From: Thermaerobacter marianensis DSM 12885
GTDB taxonomy: Bacteria; Bacillota; Sulfobacillia; Thermaerobacterales; Thermaerobacteraceae
DNA: 64,000 nt
Direction: 5' to 3'
Assembly (NCBI RefSeq): GCF_000184705.1
Contig: NC_014831.1
Coordinates: 2,666,001-2,730,000 of the forward strand
Each line of letters begins with the position of its first letter. Position 1 is the first letter of the stretch. The notes under the pieces are model-generated. The model made no database searches. It was not told the origin of the DNA and saw nothing but the letters and a program-made list of their open reading frames with translations. The position numbers were made by a program, and so were the translations under genes. Of the stretch, positions 47,070 through 55,669 are shown piece by piece.

Positions 47070-48035
47070 GTGGAGGTCAACTGGAACCCCATCTTGATCC
47101 AGATCGGCCCGCTGGCCATCCGCTGGTACGGCTTCTTCATGGCCGTCTCCATGGCCGCCGGCCTGTACGTGCTGGTGCGGGACGGGACGCGGCGGGGCTA
47201 CGACGAGGACTTCCTCTACAACGTCAGCGCCCTGATGATCGTCGGAGGCATCGTGGGAGCGCGGCTGGTGTACGTCCTGACCAACCCCGGCGACTACTTC
47301 GTCCCCGGCCGCTACGGCGAGATCATCCGGGTCGATCACGGCGGCCTGTCGCTCCACGGCGCGCTGGCGGGCGGGGCGCTGGCAGGCTGGTGGTACGTGC
47401 GCCGCCGCCTTCCGGGGTCGCCCTGGGCCCACTTCCAGCGGCTTTTGGACCTGGCGGTGCCGGGCGTGGCCATCGGCTACATGCTGGTGCGCATCGGCAA
47501 CCTGTTCAACGGCGAGGTGCTGGGCAACTTCACCACGGCCCTGCCCTTCCCGCGCCACCCCGTGCAGCTGTATGCCTCGGCAGCGGGTCTCGGCCTGCTT
47601 CTGCTGCACAACCGGCTGGCGCGGCGCCGGCCGCCGGCGGGTTACCTGTTCTGGAGCTTCCTCTATTACTACCAGTGGTGGCGGGTGGTGGTCGAGGAGA
47701 CGGTGCGGGATGCCCCCATCGCCGTACCGGTCTACAGCAATTCCGCCTACGGCATCGAGCTCCTGACGGTGACCCAGGTGACCACCTGGCCGCTGCTGGT
47801 GCTGGCCTGGTGGCTGCGCCGGCGGGCCCTGGCCGCCGGCATCGATCCCGAGTGGCGGCACGCGCCCGCAGAGGACGAGGGCGGAACGGGGGACCGGGAC
47901 GGCGCAGGGGACCAGACCGAAGCGCAGGAGCCTGCCGCCGCCGGGAAGGACGCCGCCGCGCCCGCGGGCGGTGAGGGCGAGCGTTCGGCTTCGGGCGGAC
48001 GACGGGAAGCCGGGCCCCGCGAGCCGGGCCTTTGA
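47070..48035 (+). CDS. lgt: prolipoprotein diacylglyceryl transferase
   Basis: 321 residues; about 270 form the seven-helix membrane enzyme and the last 55 are a charged Gly/Ala/Glu tail. Family features are [15 protein letters not shown] near the N-terminus, the conserved His in [12 protein letters not shown], the signature [13 protein letters not shown] and RHPVQLYAS. It attaches diacylglycerol to the lipobox Cys of prolipoproteins. The GTG start has AGGAGGG upstream. Confidence 0.95.
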   Translation: MEVNWNPILIQIGPLAIRWYGFFMAVSMAAGLYVLVRDGTRRGYDEDFLYNVSALMIVGGIVGARLVYVLTNPGDYFVPGRYGEIIRVDHGGLSLHGALAGGALAGWWYVRRRLPGSPWAHFQRLLDLAVPGVAIGYMLVRIGNLFNGEVLGNFTTALPFPRHPVQLYASAAGLGLLLLHNRLARRRPPAGYLFWSFLYYYQWWRVVVEETVRDAPIAVPVYSNSAYGIELLTVTQVTTWPLLVLAWWLRRRALAAGIDPEWRHAPAEDEGGTGDRDGAGDQTEAQEPAAAGKDAAAPAGGEGERSASGGRREAGPREPGL

Positions 48036-48060
48036 CCTCGCATCGCCCTCCCTGGCGTGG

Positions 48061-48642
48061 TCATTCCTCCAGCCCGTCCCCGCCGTTGCCGGTGCCGGGT
48101 TCGGAAGCGGGCGCCGCCTGCGCCGCACCCGGTCCGTGGGCGGCCGGCGGCCCCTCCGCGGCGCCGCCCGGAGCGGGAAGGTCCCACGGCGCCGGCGGGG
48201 TGGAACGGGACGTGCGGGTCCGGCCAGCCGGGCGGGGATAGGCGGCCGTCCCGCGGCGACGGCTGCCGGCGCCGTCCCGCGCCCTGCGCGTCAAGCCCAC
48301 CCGGTCCAGGAACTCCGCCACCGCCTCCACCTGGCGGTCGTCCAGCGCCGCCAGGCGCTCGCACGCCTCGGCCAGGGCAGGCCGGTCCAGGAGCTGGCGG
48401 GCCAGGGCCGCCAGCTTGGGCGGGAGCACCGTCTCCAGCGCCAGCTCGTCGGTGAGGAAGACCGTGACGGGCACCTCGTAGAGGGCCGCCAGTTCCCGCA
48501 GGACGTCCAGGCTGGGCTGCCGCTCGTTGCGCTCGTACTTGCTGATGGTGGTGAAGTGCATCCCCGTCCGCCGCTCCACCTCGTAGATGCTGAGGTTCCG
48601 GCTCTCGCGGATCCGGCGGAGGCGGCCACCCAGGTCGTCCAC
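48061..48642 (-). CDS. XRE-family helix-turn-helix regulator
   Basis: 193 residues from the GTG at 48642 (GGAG about 10 bases upstream). Residues about 5-60 form a Cro/CI-type HTH: GGRLRRIRESRNLSIYEVERRTG, FTTISKYERNERQPSLDVLRELA, then YEVPVTVFLTDE as in many Firmicutes XRE regulators. A helical middle (about 70-115) is followed by a disordered Pro/Gly/Arg tail. Targets are unknown. It converges with lgt, 25 bp apart. Confidence 0.85.
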   Translation of the reverse strand: MDDLGGRLRRIRESRNLSIYEVERRTGMHFTTISKYERNERQPSLDVLRELAALYEVPVTVFLTDELALETVLPPKLAALARQLLDRPALAEACERLAALDDRQVEAVAEFLDRVGLTRRARDGAGSRRRGTAAYPRPAGRTRTSRSTPPAPWDLPAPGGAAEGPPAAHGPGAAQAAPASEPGTGNGGDGLEE

Positions 48643-48995
48643 GGCGGTCACTCCAGGCCTTGGTCCAGGGTTTGGCTCCAGGATGCCGGCTGGCAAAGGG
48701 GACCGCCGGCACGGCCCGTTCGGGCCCCAGGCAGGCGGTCCTTGCCATCCATTCCGGTTGGGCAGGGCGCTTCCTATAGCCGGAACGGATACACACGGGC
48801 GGGTTGTAGCCGCCATGACGCCACCGGCCCCGGCGGGCCGCGGCGCCGGGCCGGCAGGGATGGTCGCCCGCGTTGTCTAAGGGGTTGCGCGGCCCCGGCC
48901 TGCCGGTCGGGGATTCCAGCACCCCCGCCGCTCCCTGGGGTGTATCGGGCAACCGGGGCCTTTGGCAAGGTATCGGCGGAAGGAGGATGGGTTTC

Positions 48996-50546
48996 ATGGC
49001 GGTGCCGGAGTTCCGCAACGAGCCGCTGACGGACTTCTCGCAGCCGGCCGCGCGCCAGGCCATGACCGAGGCCCTGGCTCGGGTGCGGTCGGAATTCGGC
49101 CGCCACTACCCGCTGTGGATCGGCGGCCGCGCCGTGGACACGCCGGAACGCATCGTCTCCTACAACCCGGGGCGGAAGACGGAAGTGGTGGGCACGGTGG
49201 CCAAGGCCACCCGCGAGCACGCCGAACAGGCCCTGGCGGCTGCATGGGAGGCCTTCGGCGAGTGGAGCCGGCTGCCCGCGGCGGCTCGCGCGGCCGTGCT
49301 CTTCCGGGCCGCCGCCATCATGCGCCGGCGCAAGCTGGAGCTGGCGGCCTGGGAAGTCTACGAGGCGGGGAAGACCTGGCCCGAGGCCGACGCCGACGTG
49401 GCCGAGGCCATCGACTTCCTGGAGTACTACGGCCGGCAGGCGCTGCGGCTGGCCGAGCCCCAGCCGGTGACGCCGCTGCCCGGCGAGTTCAACGAGACCT
49501 TCTACATCCCCCTGGGCGCCGGGCTGGTGGTGCCGCCATGGAACTTCCCCCTGGCCATCCTAACCGGGACCACGGTGGGCCCGGTGGTGGCCGGCAATAC
49601 CGTGATCCTCAAGCCCGCCAGCAACACGCCGGTGATCGGCGCCAAGTTCATGGAGATCATGATCGAGGCCGGCATCCCGGCGGGCGTGATCAACTTCCTG
49701 CCCGGCCCCGGCCCCGAGGTGGGCGATTACCTGGTGGCCCACCCGCGCATCCGGTTCATCAACTTCACCGGGTCCATGGAGGTCGGCCTGCGCATCTACG
49801 AGCAGGCGGCGCGCCGGCAACCCGGCCAGATCTGGCTGAAGCGGGTCGTGGCCGAGATGGGCGGCAAGGACGCCATCATCGTCGACGACAGCGCCGACCT
49901 GGAGGACGCCGCCAACGGCATCGTGGTCTCCGCCTTCGGCTTCCAGGGGCAGAAGTGCTCGGCCTGCTCGCGGGCCATCGTGGTCGACAGTGTCTACGAC
50001 GAGGTCCTGCGCCGGGTGGTGGAGAAGACCCAGCAGCTGCGGGTCGGCCAGGCGGACGACCCCGAGACCCAGGTCGGGCCCGTGATCGACCAGGCCGCCT
50101 TCCAGAAGATCATGCGCTACATCGAGATCGGCCGCGGCGAGGGCCGGCTGGTGGCCGGCGGCCAGGGGGACGACCGGGAGGGCTACTTCATCCAGCCCAC
50201 CATCTTCGCCGACGTGGACGGCCGCGCCACCATCGCCCAGGAGGAGATCTTCGGGCCCGTGGTCGCCTTCATTCGCGCCCGGGACTTCGACCACGCCCTG
50301 GCCCTGGCCAACGACACCCAGTACGGCCTGACGGGGTCGGTGTACGCCCGCGACCGGTACAAGCTGGAGCGGGCCAAGCGGGAGTTCCACGTGGGCAACC
50401 TGTACTTCAACCGCAAGTGCACCGGCGCCCTGGTGGGCGTGCACCCCTTCGGCGGGTGGAACATGTCGGGCACCGACGCCAAGGCGGGCGGGCCGGACTA
50501 CCTGCTCTGGTTCCTCCAGCCCAAGGCCGTGTCGGAGAAGCTGTAA
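48996..50546 (+). CDS. pruA: L-glutamate gamma-semialdehyde (P5C) dehydrogenase
   Basis: 516 residues from the ATG at 48996, which has AAGGAGG 9 bases upstream; the ATG at 48987 lies directly on that site. The active-site Cys is in [12 protein letters not shown] and the general-base Glu in [10 protein letters not shown]. Length and the C-terminal [25 protein letters not shown] match the RocA/PruA type that oxidises glutamate semialdehyde to glutamate in proline/arginine breakdown. No proline dehydrogenase is adjacent. Confidence 0.93.
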   Translation: MAVPEFRNEPLTDFSQPAARQAMTEALARVRSEFGRHYPLWIGGRAVDTPERIVSYNPGRKTEVVGTVAKATREHAEQALAAAWEAFGEWSRLPAAARAAVLFRAAAIMRRRKLELAAWEVYEAGKTWPEADADVAEAIDFLEYYGRQALRLAEPQPVTPLPGEFNETFYIPLGAGLVVPPWNFPLAILTGTTVGPVVAGNTVILKPASNTPVIGAKFMEIMIEAGIPAGVINFLPGPGPEVGDYLVAHPRIRFINFTGSMEVGLRIYEQAARRQPGQIWLKRVVAEMGGKDAIIVDDSADLEDAANGIVVSAFGFQGQKCSACSRAIVVDSVYDEVLRRVVEKTQQLRVGQADDPETQVGPVIDQAAFQKIMRYIEIGRGEGRLVAGGQGDDREGYFIQPTIFADVDGRATIAQEEIFGPVVAFIRARDFDHALALANDTQYGLTGSVYARDRYKLERAKREFHVGNLYFNRKCTGALVGVHPFGGWNMSGTDAKAGGPDYLLWFLQPKAVSEKL

Positions 50547-50745
50547 CCGGCGCTGCCACCGGCACCGCGGCACCCGAACCGGGTGCGATGAACGCCGGAG
50601 ACGGCCCCGGCCGCCCGGACCGGTGGCGACGAGCCCAGGGGGCCGCACCGGCTGCCCCAACGGTCGGCTACGAAGCCAGGGGGCGGCACCGGCCCGGCCG
50701 AACGCCGGGTTCGGGGCCGCCCCTTCTGGGTTCTTCCGTTGCCTT

Positions 50746-50775
50746 TTGACGCTGGGAACGGCAACCGCCTATAAT
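50746..50775 (+). promoter_or_regulatory. predicted promoter of the Fur-family gene
   Basis: TTGACG (50746-50751) and TATAAT (50770-50775), 18 bp apart. An AT-rich imperfect palindrome, AATAACAGTTGTATT, follows at 50779-50793, before the start codon, a likely spot for autoregulation. Confidence 0.65.
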
Positions 50776-50799
50776 GTCAATAACAGTTGTATTTTTAGA

Positions 50800-51402
50800 A
50801 TGGCTATCGAATCGGTGGCCGAGCCGGGGGTGGCGTTGCCCCCGCCGACGCATGGGGTGAGCCCGGTGACCATCCGCAGGATCCTGGAAACCCTGGCCCA
50901 GCACCGGTACCGGCTGACCTGGCAGCGCTGGGCCGTGGCAGCGGCCGTGGTGGTCAACCAGGACCGGCTGCTGACGGCGGAAGAGCTGTATTCGCAGCTC
51001 AAGAAGGACTACCCCGACATCGGCCTGGCCACGGTCTACCGGACCCTGGACCTTCTGGTGGAACTCGGGCTGGTGGACCGCGTCCAGGTGGGCGAGGGCC
51101 CGACCAAGTACGGCCTGCGCAACGCCGACGTGGAGATCCGCCAGCAGCTGGTGTGCGAGTGCTGCGGGGAAGTGGCACCCCTGGACGACCGGCAGCTGGA
51201 GTCCCTGTGCAAGCACCTGTCCCACGTCAGCGGCTACCAGATCTCCGAGATCGAGGTGAGGGTCACCGGCATCTGCCCGCGCTGCCGGGCGGCCGCGCGG
51301 GGCGAGGGCCAGGCTGTCGGGAGGCCGGCCGCTGGGACGGCCCGGCCCGCGGCTGCGGCTGCGGACGAACCGGCCGCTACGCCGGCCCGGCAGGCCCGGT
51401 GA
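50800..51402 (+). CDS. Fur-family metal- or peroxide-responsive regulator
   Basis: 200 residues. The winged-helix DNA-binding domain includes RLTWQRWAVAAAVV and the classical IGLATVYRTLDLLVELGLV; the dimerisation domain carries CECCGE and CPRC, the two Cys pairs of the structural zinc site. Whether it senses iron, zinc, manganese or peroxide is not evident. The ATG at 50800 lacks a Shine-Dalgarno site and lies about 18 nt after the likely transcription start; GTGs at 50857 and 50866 are alternatives. The last 40 residues are an Ala/Gly/Arg-rich tail. Confidence 0.88.
   Translation: MAIESVAEPGVALPPPTHGVSPVTIRRILETLAQHRYRLTWQRWAVAAAVVVNQDRLLTAEELYSQLKKDYPDIGLATVYRTLDLLVELGLVDRVQVGEGPTKYGLRNADVEIRQQLVCECCGEVAPLDDRQLESLCKHLSHVSGYQISEIEVRVTGICPRCRAAARGEGQAVGRPAAGTARPAAAAADEPAATPARQAR
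51363..51373 (+). repeat. dispersed motif GGACGAACCGG, copy 11
   Basis: Exact core in the tail of the Fur-family gene, encoding ADEPAA with GAA for Glu, followed by CC. Confidence 0.6.
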
Positions 51403-51453
51403 CGCACGGGTCCGCGGGATCCCCACGATCCCCACAGGCGCACGCGCGGGCCC

Positions 51454-51479
51454 ACCGGTCACAGAAACCGGTCACAGAA
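51454..51479. repeat. tandem 13-bp repeat, two copies
   Basis: ACCGGTCACAGAA occurs twice head to tail, between the Fur-family stop and its terminator. Confidence 0.8.
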
Positions 51480-51486
51480 GTGGAAG

Positions 51487-51511
51487 AAGGAGCCGGGTTC
51501 GCCGGCTCCTT
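51487..51511 (+). terminator. intrinsic terminator after the Fur-family gene
   Basis: Perfect 10-bp stem AAGGAGCCGG/CCGGCTCCTT with a 5-base loop, then GTCTTTCCCCTTCT on the plus strand. The reverse strand has CTTCTTCC after the stem, so it may also serve the convergent HtrA-like gene. Confidence 0.7.
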
Positions 51512-51613
51512 GTCTTTCCCCTTCTCACCTTGCGCGGCCGGCACCGGACGGGGAACGGGACCCGACGGCCACGACCCGGCGTCCCGATCCACCTGCCACG
51601 CCACGGCGCCCGG

Positions 51614-52549
51614 TTACGACGCCGATGCCAGGCGCGGGATCTCCTCCACGGGGAACTCCAGCTCGATCAGCTCGCCGCCGCGGAGGACGGTCAGGCGCGC
51701 CCGCTCCCCCGGCCGGCGGTACGCCAGGACCTTGCGGATGCTGCCGGCGTGCACCACGGGCTGGTCGTCGGCGCGCACCACCATGTCGAAGGGCTTGATC
51801 CCGGCCCGCTTGCCGGGTCCGTTGTCGGCCACGTGCCCGACCACCAGGCCGCGGTCCACCGGCAGGGCAAAGAGCTGGGCCAGGGCCGGGTCGACGACCT
51901 CGGGCTGGCCGGAGAAACCCAGCCACGGATGGGTGGCGCGGCCGAACTCGATGATCTGGTTGACGACGCGCCGCACCACGTCGCCCTGCACCGCCAGATT
52001 CATCCCGTGGGACCAGGGGATGCCGTTGATCCCGGCCACCGTCCCGTCCAGCATGACCAGCGGGCCGCCGGTGTTCCCGGGGTGCATGGGCGCCTGGGTG
52101 ACGATGAGGCCGTCCACCGGGATGCGGTCGGGCCGGTACAGGGTCATGTCCACGGTGCTGATGATGCCGAAGGTGGCGTTGATCTGCAGGTTCAGGGGAT
52201 ACCCGACGGCCACCACGAACTGGCCCACCTGCAGCTCGGCCGTCGGGCGCCAGACAGGCAGGGGCCCGGGGAAGCGCTCGGCCAGCCGCAACACGGCGAT
52301 GAAGTACACGGGGTCGCTCCCCACCACCGAGGCGTCCACCTTGGCCCCGCCAGGCAGGGTCACCACCACCTCGGCAGCGTCATCCACCGTCTGGGCGTTG
52401 CAGATGACGTGCCAGTGGTCGAAGACCACGCCCGTCCCGAAGGCCGTACTCTGCCGCTTGCGGTCGGTCCCCGCCACGTGGACCAGGAAAGGCCGCACCC
52501 GCTCCAGGACATCGACAATGGCCGTTTCCCATCCGAAAGGTTGGAGCAT
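51614..52549 (-). CDS. HtrA/DegP-like pseudoprotease with PDZ domain
   Basis: 311 residues with the two-barrel trypsin-like fold of HtrA followed by a PDZ domain (about residues 207-300, HPWLGFSG ... ADNGPGKRAGIKPFDMVV). All three catalytic positions are changed: the His of NAH is Gln53 (CNAQTV), the Asp before LAVL is Phe83 (SDPVYFIAVL), and the Ser of GNSGGP is Thr160 (HPGNTGGP). The fold landmarks around them (FGTGVVFD, VGYPLNL, STVDM) are kept, so it is likely a folded binding protein without peptidase activity. No signal peptide or membrane anchor is seen, unlike most HtrA proteins. Confidence 0.85.
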   Translation of the reverse strand: MLQPFGWETAIVDVLERVRPFLVHVAGTDRKRQSTAFGTGVVFDHWHVICNAQTVDDAAEVVVTLPGGAKVDASVVGSDPVYFIAVLRLAERFPGPLPVWRPTAELQVGQFVVAVGYPLNLQINATFGIISTVDMTLYRPDRIPVDGLIVTQAPMHPGNTGGPLVMLDGTVAGINGIPWSHGMNLAVQGDVVRRVVNQIIEFGRATHPWLGFSGQPEVVDPALAQLFALPVDRGLVVGHVADNGPGKRAGIKPFDMVVRADDQPVVHAGSIRKVLAYRRPGERARLTVLRGGELIELEFPVEEIPRLASAS

Positions 52550-52629
52550 GGCGATCGCCTCAGACTGGGATGAGCCCGGCGGTGGCCGGGCCAGCCGAGA
52601 TGGTTGACGATGGATTCGACGATGGTTTC

Positions 52630-52646
52630 ATAATCGGATTATCGCA
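52630..52646 (-). promoter_or_regulatory. palindrome overlapping an extended -10 box of the HtrA-like gene
   Basis: ATAATC-G-GATTAT (52630-52642) is a perfect 6-1-6 palindrome. On the minus strand TGCGATAAT (52638-52646) overlaps it and fits an extended -10 box, about 90 bp before the HtrA-like start. With one more base on each side it approaches the 7-1-7 form of Fur-family boxes. Regulation by the nearby Fur-family protein is an inference. Confidence 0.45.
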
Positions 52647-52844
52647 CGGCCGGCGGCCGCGGGCGATGTCCCGCGGCCGCCGCGGGAGCCACCGGCGCGC
52701 ACGACCTTGGCGCGGCACCAGCGCGTCCGACCGGCGCACGGCGTGGCTGCGCGCGCACGTCCGGCGCGGCATCCGTCGCGTACCCGTCCCATGAACCAAG
52801 AAGGCGGCGCCGGGCCTGTCTTGCACCGGTCACCGCCTCGGATG

Positions 52845-52919
52845 TGCGCCCGGCAGGAATCGAACCTGCGCAAGACGTGGCTCCGGAGGCCACCGCTCTA
52901 TCCGCTGAGCTACGGGCGC
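52845..52919 (-). tRNA. tRNA-Arg(CCG)
   Basis: Acceptor GCGCCCG/CGGGCGC, anticodon arm GTGGC-CTCCGGA-GCCAC with anticodon CCG, T-loop TTCGATT. CCA not encoded. Stands alone with its own promoter. Confidence 0.97.
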
Positions 52920-52954
52920 ATGCGGGAGCGCTCCACGCGCTCGTTGCACGACTC

Positions 52955-52983
52955 ATTATATCCCGGAAACGCGTCCGTGCCAA
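52955..52983 (-). promoter_or_regulatory. promoter of tRNA-Arg(CCG)
   Basis: TTGGCA (52978-52983) and TATAAT (52955-52960), 17 bp apart, about 35 bp before the tRNA. The remainder of the gap to 53225 shows no gene or other clear element. Confidence 0.75.
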
Positions 52984-53225
52984 GGGCCCGGGTGCCGAGG
53001 GCCACCATGCGGGCGGCTGCGTGCTGCCGAAGGCCCGGATGTCCGTACATACCGCGGGGTCGTCCAGCGCCTGCACCTCCACCACCAACGTAAGGCAGGG
53101 GACCAGCACCCGGGGCAGGGACACGGCGGCCCGCCGCCGAATTTTGGATGTTAGCGCACCATCTTGGCCAACGGGCGGCAGCGCGTGGGGGACGCGCTCG
53201 GCCCGCGATGGGGGTTCGAGGTTCC

Positions 53226-53738
53226 ATGGGGGGGACGAACGCGGCCCGGCGGCCCGGGACCGTCCGGCAACTCTTCGCCGACGGGGACCCCGGCCCGGGC
53301 CAGCACCGCCGCCAGGACAGCACGCGCGGTGACGGGCAGGACAACGCCCGAAACGCCCGGGATAGTCACGGTGACGGCTCCGGCCACCACCACGGCCACG
53401 GTCATGCCCATGCCCGTGACGACCCGTTGCTGCGCCGGTACGGTCACCCTCGCTTCCACAGCTGGATCAGCCGGCGGCCCGCCACCTGGTGGGAAAAGGT
53501 CAAGCAGTTCATCTGGGGCTTTCTGTTCTTCGAGTGGTACCACGAGCTGCAGCACACCCGCTCCCGCTACAACGACATCATGAACCTGGTTCTCTTCGGC
53601 GAGCTGTTGGGGCTCCCGCTGATGAACTCGTCCATCGGGTTGCGACTGCTGCCGTACGTCCTGCCTGACCTCGACGCGTGGAAGCACCGGCAGCTGGAGG
53701 AGCACGTGGTCGAAGAACACGCGCCGCACATCCATTGA
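53226..53738 (+). CDS. unknown small protein with a His-rich stretch (paralogue of the 57921 gene product)
   Basis: 170 residues from the ATG at 53226 (GAGG 4 bases upstream; an ATG at 53208 is possible). The N-terminal half is hydrophilic and has HHHGHGHAHA at about residues 53-62, likely metal-binding. The C-terminal half is conserved-looking: WEKVKQFIWGFLFFEWYHE, then GELLGLPLMN, LRLLPYVLP and AWKHRQLEEH, ending EEHAPHIH. The block LG-x-P ... LR-x-LPY-x-x-P ... WK-x-R is shared with the 100-residue protein at 57921-58223. One or two membrane-interacting helices are likely. Family unknown to me. Confidence 0.7.
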   Translation: MGGTNAARRPGTVRQLFADGDPGPGQHRRQDSTRGDGQDNARNARDSHGDGSGHHHGHGHAHARDDPLLRRYGHPRFHSWISRRPATWWEKVKQFIWGFLFFEWYHELQHTRSRYNDIMNLVLFGELLGLPLMNSSIGLRLLPYVLPDLDAWKHRQLEEHVVEEHAPHIH

Positions 53739-53750
53739 GGTGACGGGACG

Positions 53751-54299
53751 GTGGACGATGCCCTGCTCGATCGAATCACCCTGGCCGTGGCCGTCCTCCT
53801 TGTGCTCTGGCTGATCGGGGGCCGCCAGTGGAACCGCCGACGCGCCGTCGAGCTGGCACGGGCCGCCCGCGATGCCCTGCGCTTGCTGGGGGACGAAATT
53901 AACATGCAGTCCCTGGGCGGCGGGACCGGCGGCTTCCTCATGGAGGTGGGGCGCCCCGGGCCGGGCATACGGTCGGCCCAGCTCCTGTGCCTGCTGGAAC
54001 CCCGCGACTTTCCCCTCGCCTGGGCATGGACCCGCTGGCGCGGCCGGCGCGACCAGTTCATCCTGAAGATCGAGGCGACCCAACCGCTGCGCACCGCGCG
54101 GCTTCAGGGGTACGGACGGCCGGCCGCGGGCTTTGGCTTGCGCCGGCTCGTGCTGGCTGCCACCCAGCCGTCCAGCCCGCAGGTACAGGTCAGCTTCGGC
54201 GTGGCGCCGGGCGAGGAGAGCGACATCGCCCGGGCCGTGGCCCTGGCGGCGGGCCTGGCCCGTGGGGAGCTGCAACTGGCGGCGCGCGACTCGGCCTGA
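53751..54299 (+). CDS. unknown protein with N-terminal membrane helix
   Basis: 182 residues from a GTG 12 bp after the preceding gene (GAGG about 10 bases upstream), so the two form an operon. Residues about 9-24 (ITLAVAVLLVLWLIGG) form a membrane anchor, followed by basic residues and a soluble domain containing DEINMQSLGGGTGGFLMEV and DQFILKIEATQPLRTARLQGYG. The type of fold is not recognised. Codon use is like real genes here. Confidence 0.65.
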   Translation: MDDALLDRITLAVAVLLVLWLIGGRQWNRRRAVELARAARDALRLLGDEINMQSLGGGTGGFLMEVGRPGPGIRSAQLLCLLEPRDFPLAWAWTRWRGRRDQFILKIEATQPLRTARLQGYGRPAAGFGLRRLVLAATQPSSPQVQVSFGVAPGEESDIARAVALAAGLARGELQLAARDSA

Positions 54300-54392
54300 G
54301 GGACACTGCCCGTCGCCGCGACATGCGACACCCCACGGCCTGCCTGCCCAGGCGCCCGGGCCGGCGCCCCGGGCACGTGCAAGGTGCAGGCC

Positions 54393-54416
54393 GGTGCAAC
54401 GTGCATGGTGCAACGT
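54393..54416. repeat. short direct repeats between convergent genes
   Basis: GGTGCAACGT occurs at 54393-54402 and 54407-54416 (14-bp period), with a degenerate third copy GGTGCAGG from 54383. It lies between the stops of two convergent unknown genes. Confidence 0.6.
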
Positions 54417-54428
54417 ACGGGACGAGCG

Positions 54429-54941
54429 CTAGCTCTGTGGCGGCCGGCCGGCGAGGCCGTCCCCGCCCGGCCGCCGTGGCTCGCCCCCGGCCAGGCAGCC
54501 CTCGATCAGGCGGTCCACGGCTTCATAGTCCTCCTCGAACCGCGCGCAGCGTCCTCCCACGACGACGGCCAACTCGCCGGTGCGGATGCGGTGGCGGGTG
54601 GCCAGCCACGTACCCCGCAACGACGTAAGGGGGACCGTCACAGGGTCCACCTGGGATCCGAAGCGGGCGGCCAGGTGCCGGACCAGTGCCTCCAGCCGGC
54701 GCTGCCCGCGGCGCTCCGCTTCGGGGTACTCCCGTTCCTGTTCCGCCGGCCCCTCCAGGCCGCAGGCGTAGCCCCACGGCATCCCCCGCGGGCACATCTT
54801 GTAGTAGAGGGGGAACAGGCCGACGATCTCCACCCTCAGGGGCCGCGGTGGTTGCTCCTGTGCGAGGCGGAAGCGCCACCGGGCGAACAAGCTCGGGGAG
54901 CGCTCCGCAGCCCGCGGCTCATTCACCCCCGTCCGGTCCAT
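54429..54941 (-). CDS. unknown protein, last gene of the CstA-ArsA cluster
   Basis: 170 residues, ATG with GGAGG 10 bases upstream, 14 bp after the preceding gene. The middle is well-formed: LRVEIVGLFPLYYKMCPRGMP with a second Cys in GYACGLEG 12 residues on, then RLEALVRHLAARFGSQVDPVTVPL and RTGELAVVVGGRCARFEEDYEAVDRLIEGCL. The alpha/beta pattern and Cys pair recall small redox or metal-binding domains, but no catalytic motif is certain. Probably cytoplasmic. Confidence 0.65.
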   Translation of the reverse strand: MDRTGVNEPRAAERSPSLFARWRFRLAQEQPPRPLRVEIVGLFPLYYKMCPRGMPWGYACGLEGPAEQEREYPEAERRGQRRLEALVRHLAARFGSQVDPVTVPLTSLRGTWLATRHRIRTGELAVVVGGRCARFEEDYEAVDRLIEGCLAGGEPRRPGGDGLAGRPPQS

Positions 54942-54955
54942 CGCCCCTGCCCCTC

Positions 54956-55669
54956 CTAGTGGCAGCGCCAGTCGTGCAACAAGGCCTGCCAGGCGAGTTC
55001 TAGCTCGGCTTCGCCGCTCCCCGCCGCGGTCTCCAGGCGGATCCGGATGCGGCGCGCCGTCTCAGGACAGTCCAGCACCAGCACCCGCGCAGGCCGCCAC
55101 TTCCCGGGGAAGCCCCGCCGCACCTCCCCCCGGGCCCACCATCCCCGATGACCGGCCACGGCCAGCACACCTTGGGCGGCTACGCGCCCCAGGGTGCCAG
55201 CGGATGCTGGTGGCAGGGCCCGCGGCCCATTCCGGCCGGGATGGGGCGCCGGCCCGGCGGCCGGGGTCAGGTCCAGAAAGAGTTCCACCCGCACCGTGGC
55301 CGGGCGGCAGCGCCCGGCGTGCCCCTGGCGGGCCGGGACGCCACCGGCGGTTTGCTCGGCGTCTCCCGCGCTGGCGGCACGGCCGTTCCGGGCGCGACCC
55401 GGACCGCCCGCCGCCTCCGGCTCGGACGGTACCGCATCGGACCCGGCCGTCAGCCACCAGTGGCCGCGCCCGGCCGTGGCCCAGCTGACGCCGTCCCGCA
55501 CCTGCCAGCGGTCGACCTCCGGGGGAAAGGCGCCGGTGCCCAGGCGCCACCCCGCCGGGACGCCCAGCAGCACCAGGTTGCAGGTGCCGAAGACAAGGCT
55601 GCGCACGGCCAGGACATGGGGCCGGGTCGCCGGTGGCCCGGCCCCCGCCCCGCCCGCCACCGCCCTCAC
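54956..55669 (-). CDS. unknown protein coupled to the second ArsA-type ATPase
   Basis: 237 residues. The GTG start overlaps the stop of the ATPase gene upstream by 4 bp, so the two are translationally coupled. Two structured parts, about 20-75 (VRSLVFGTCNLVLLGVPAGWRLG, WQVRDGVSWATAGRGHWWLTAG) and 150-237 (VLAVAGHRGWWARGEVRRGFPG, ARVLVLDCPETARRIRIRLETAAG), flank a Gly/Ala-rich low-complexity insert. No recognised domain. Confidence 0.6.
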   Translation of the reverse strand: MRAVAGGAGAGPPATRPHVLAVRSLVFGTCNLVLLGVPAGWRLGTGAFPPEVDRWQVRDGVSWATAGRGHWWLTAGSDAVPSEPEAAGGPGRARNGRAASAGDAEQTAGGVPARQGHAGRCRPATVRVELFLDLTPAAGPAPHPGRNGPRALPPASAGTLGRVAAQGVLAVAGHRGWWARGEVRRGFPGKWRPARVLVLDCPETARRIRIRLETAAGSGEAELELAWQALLHDWRCH

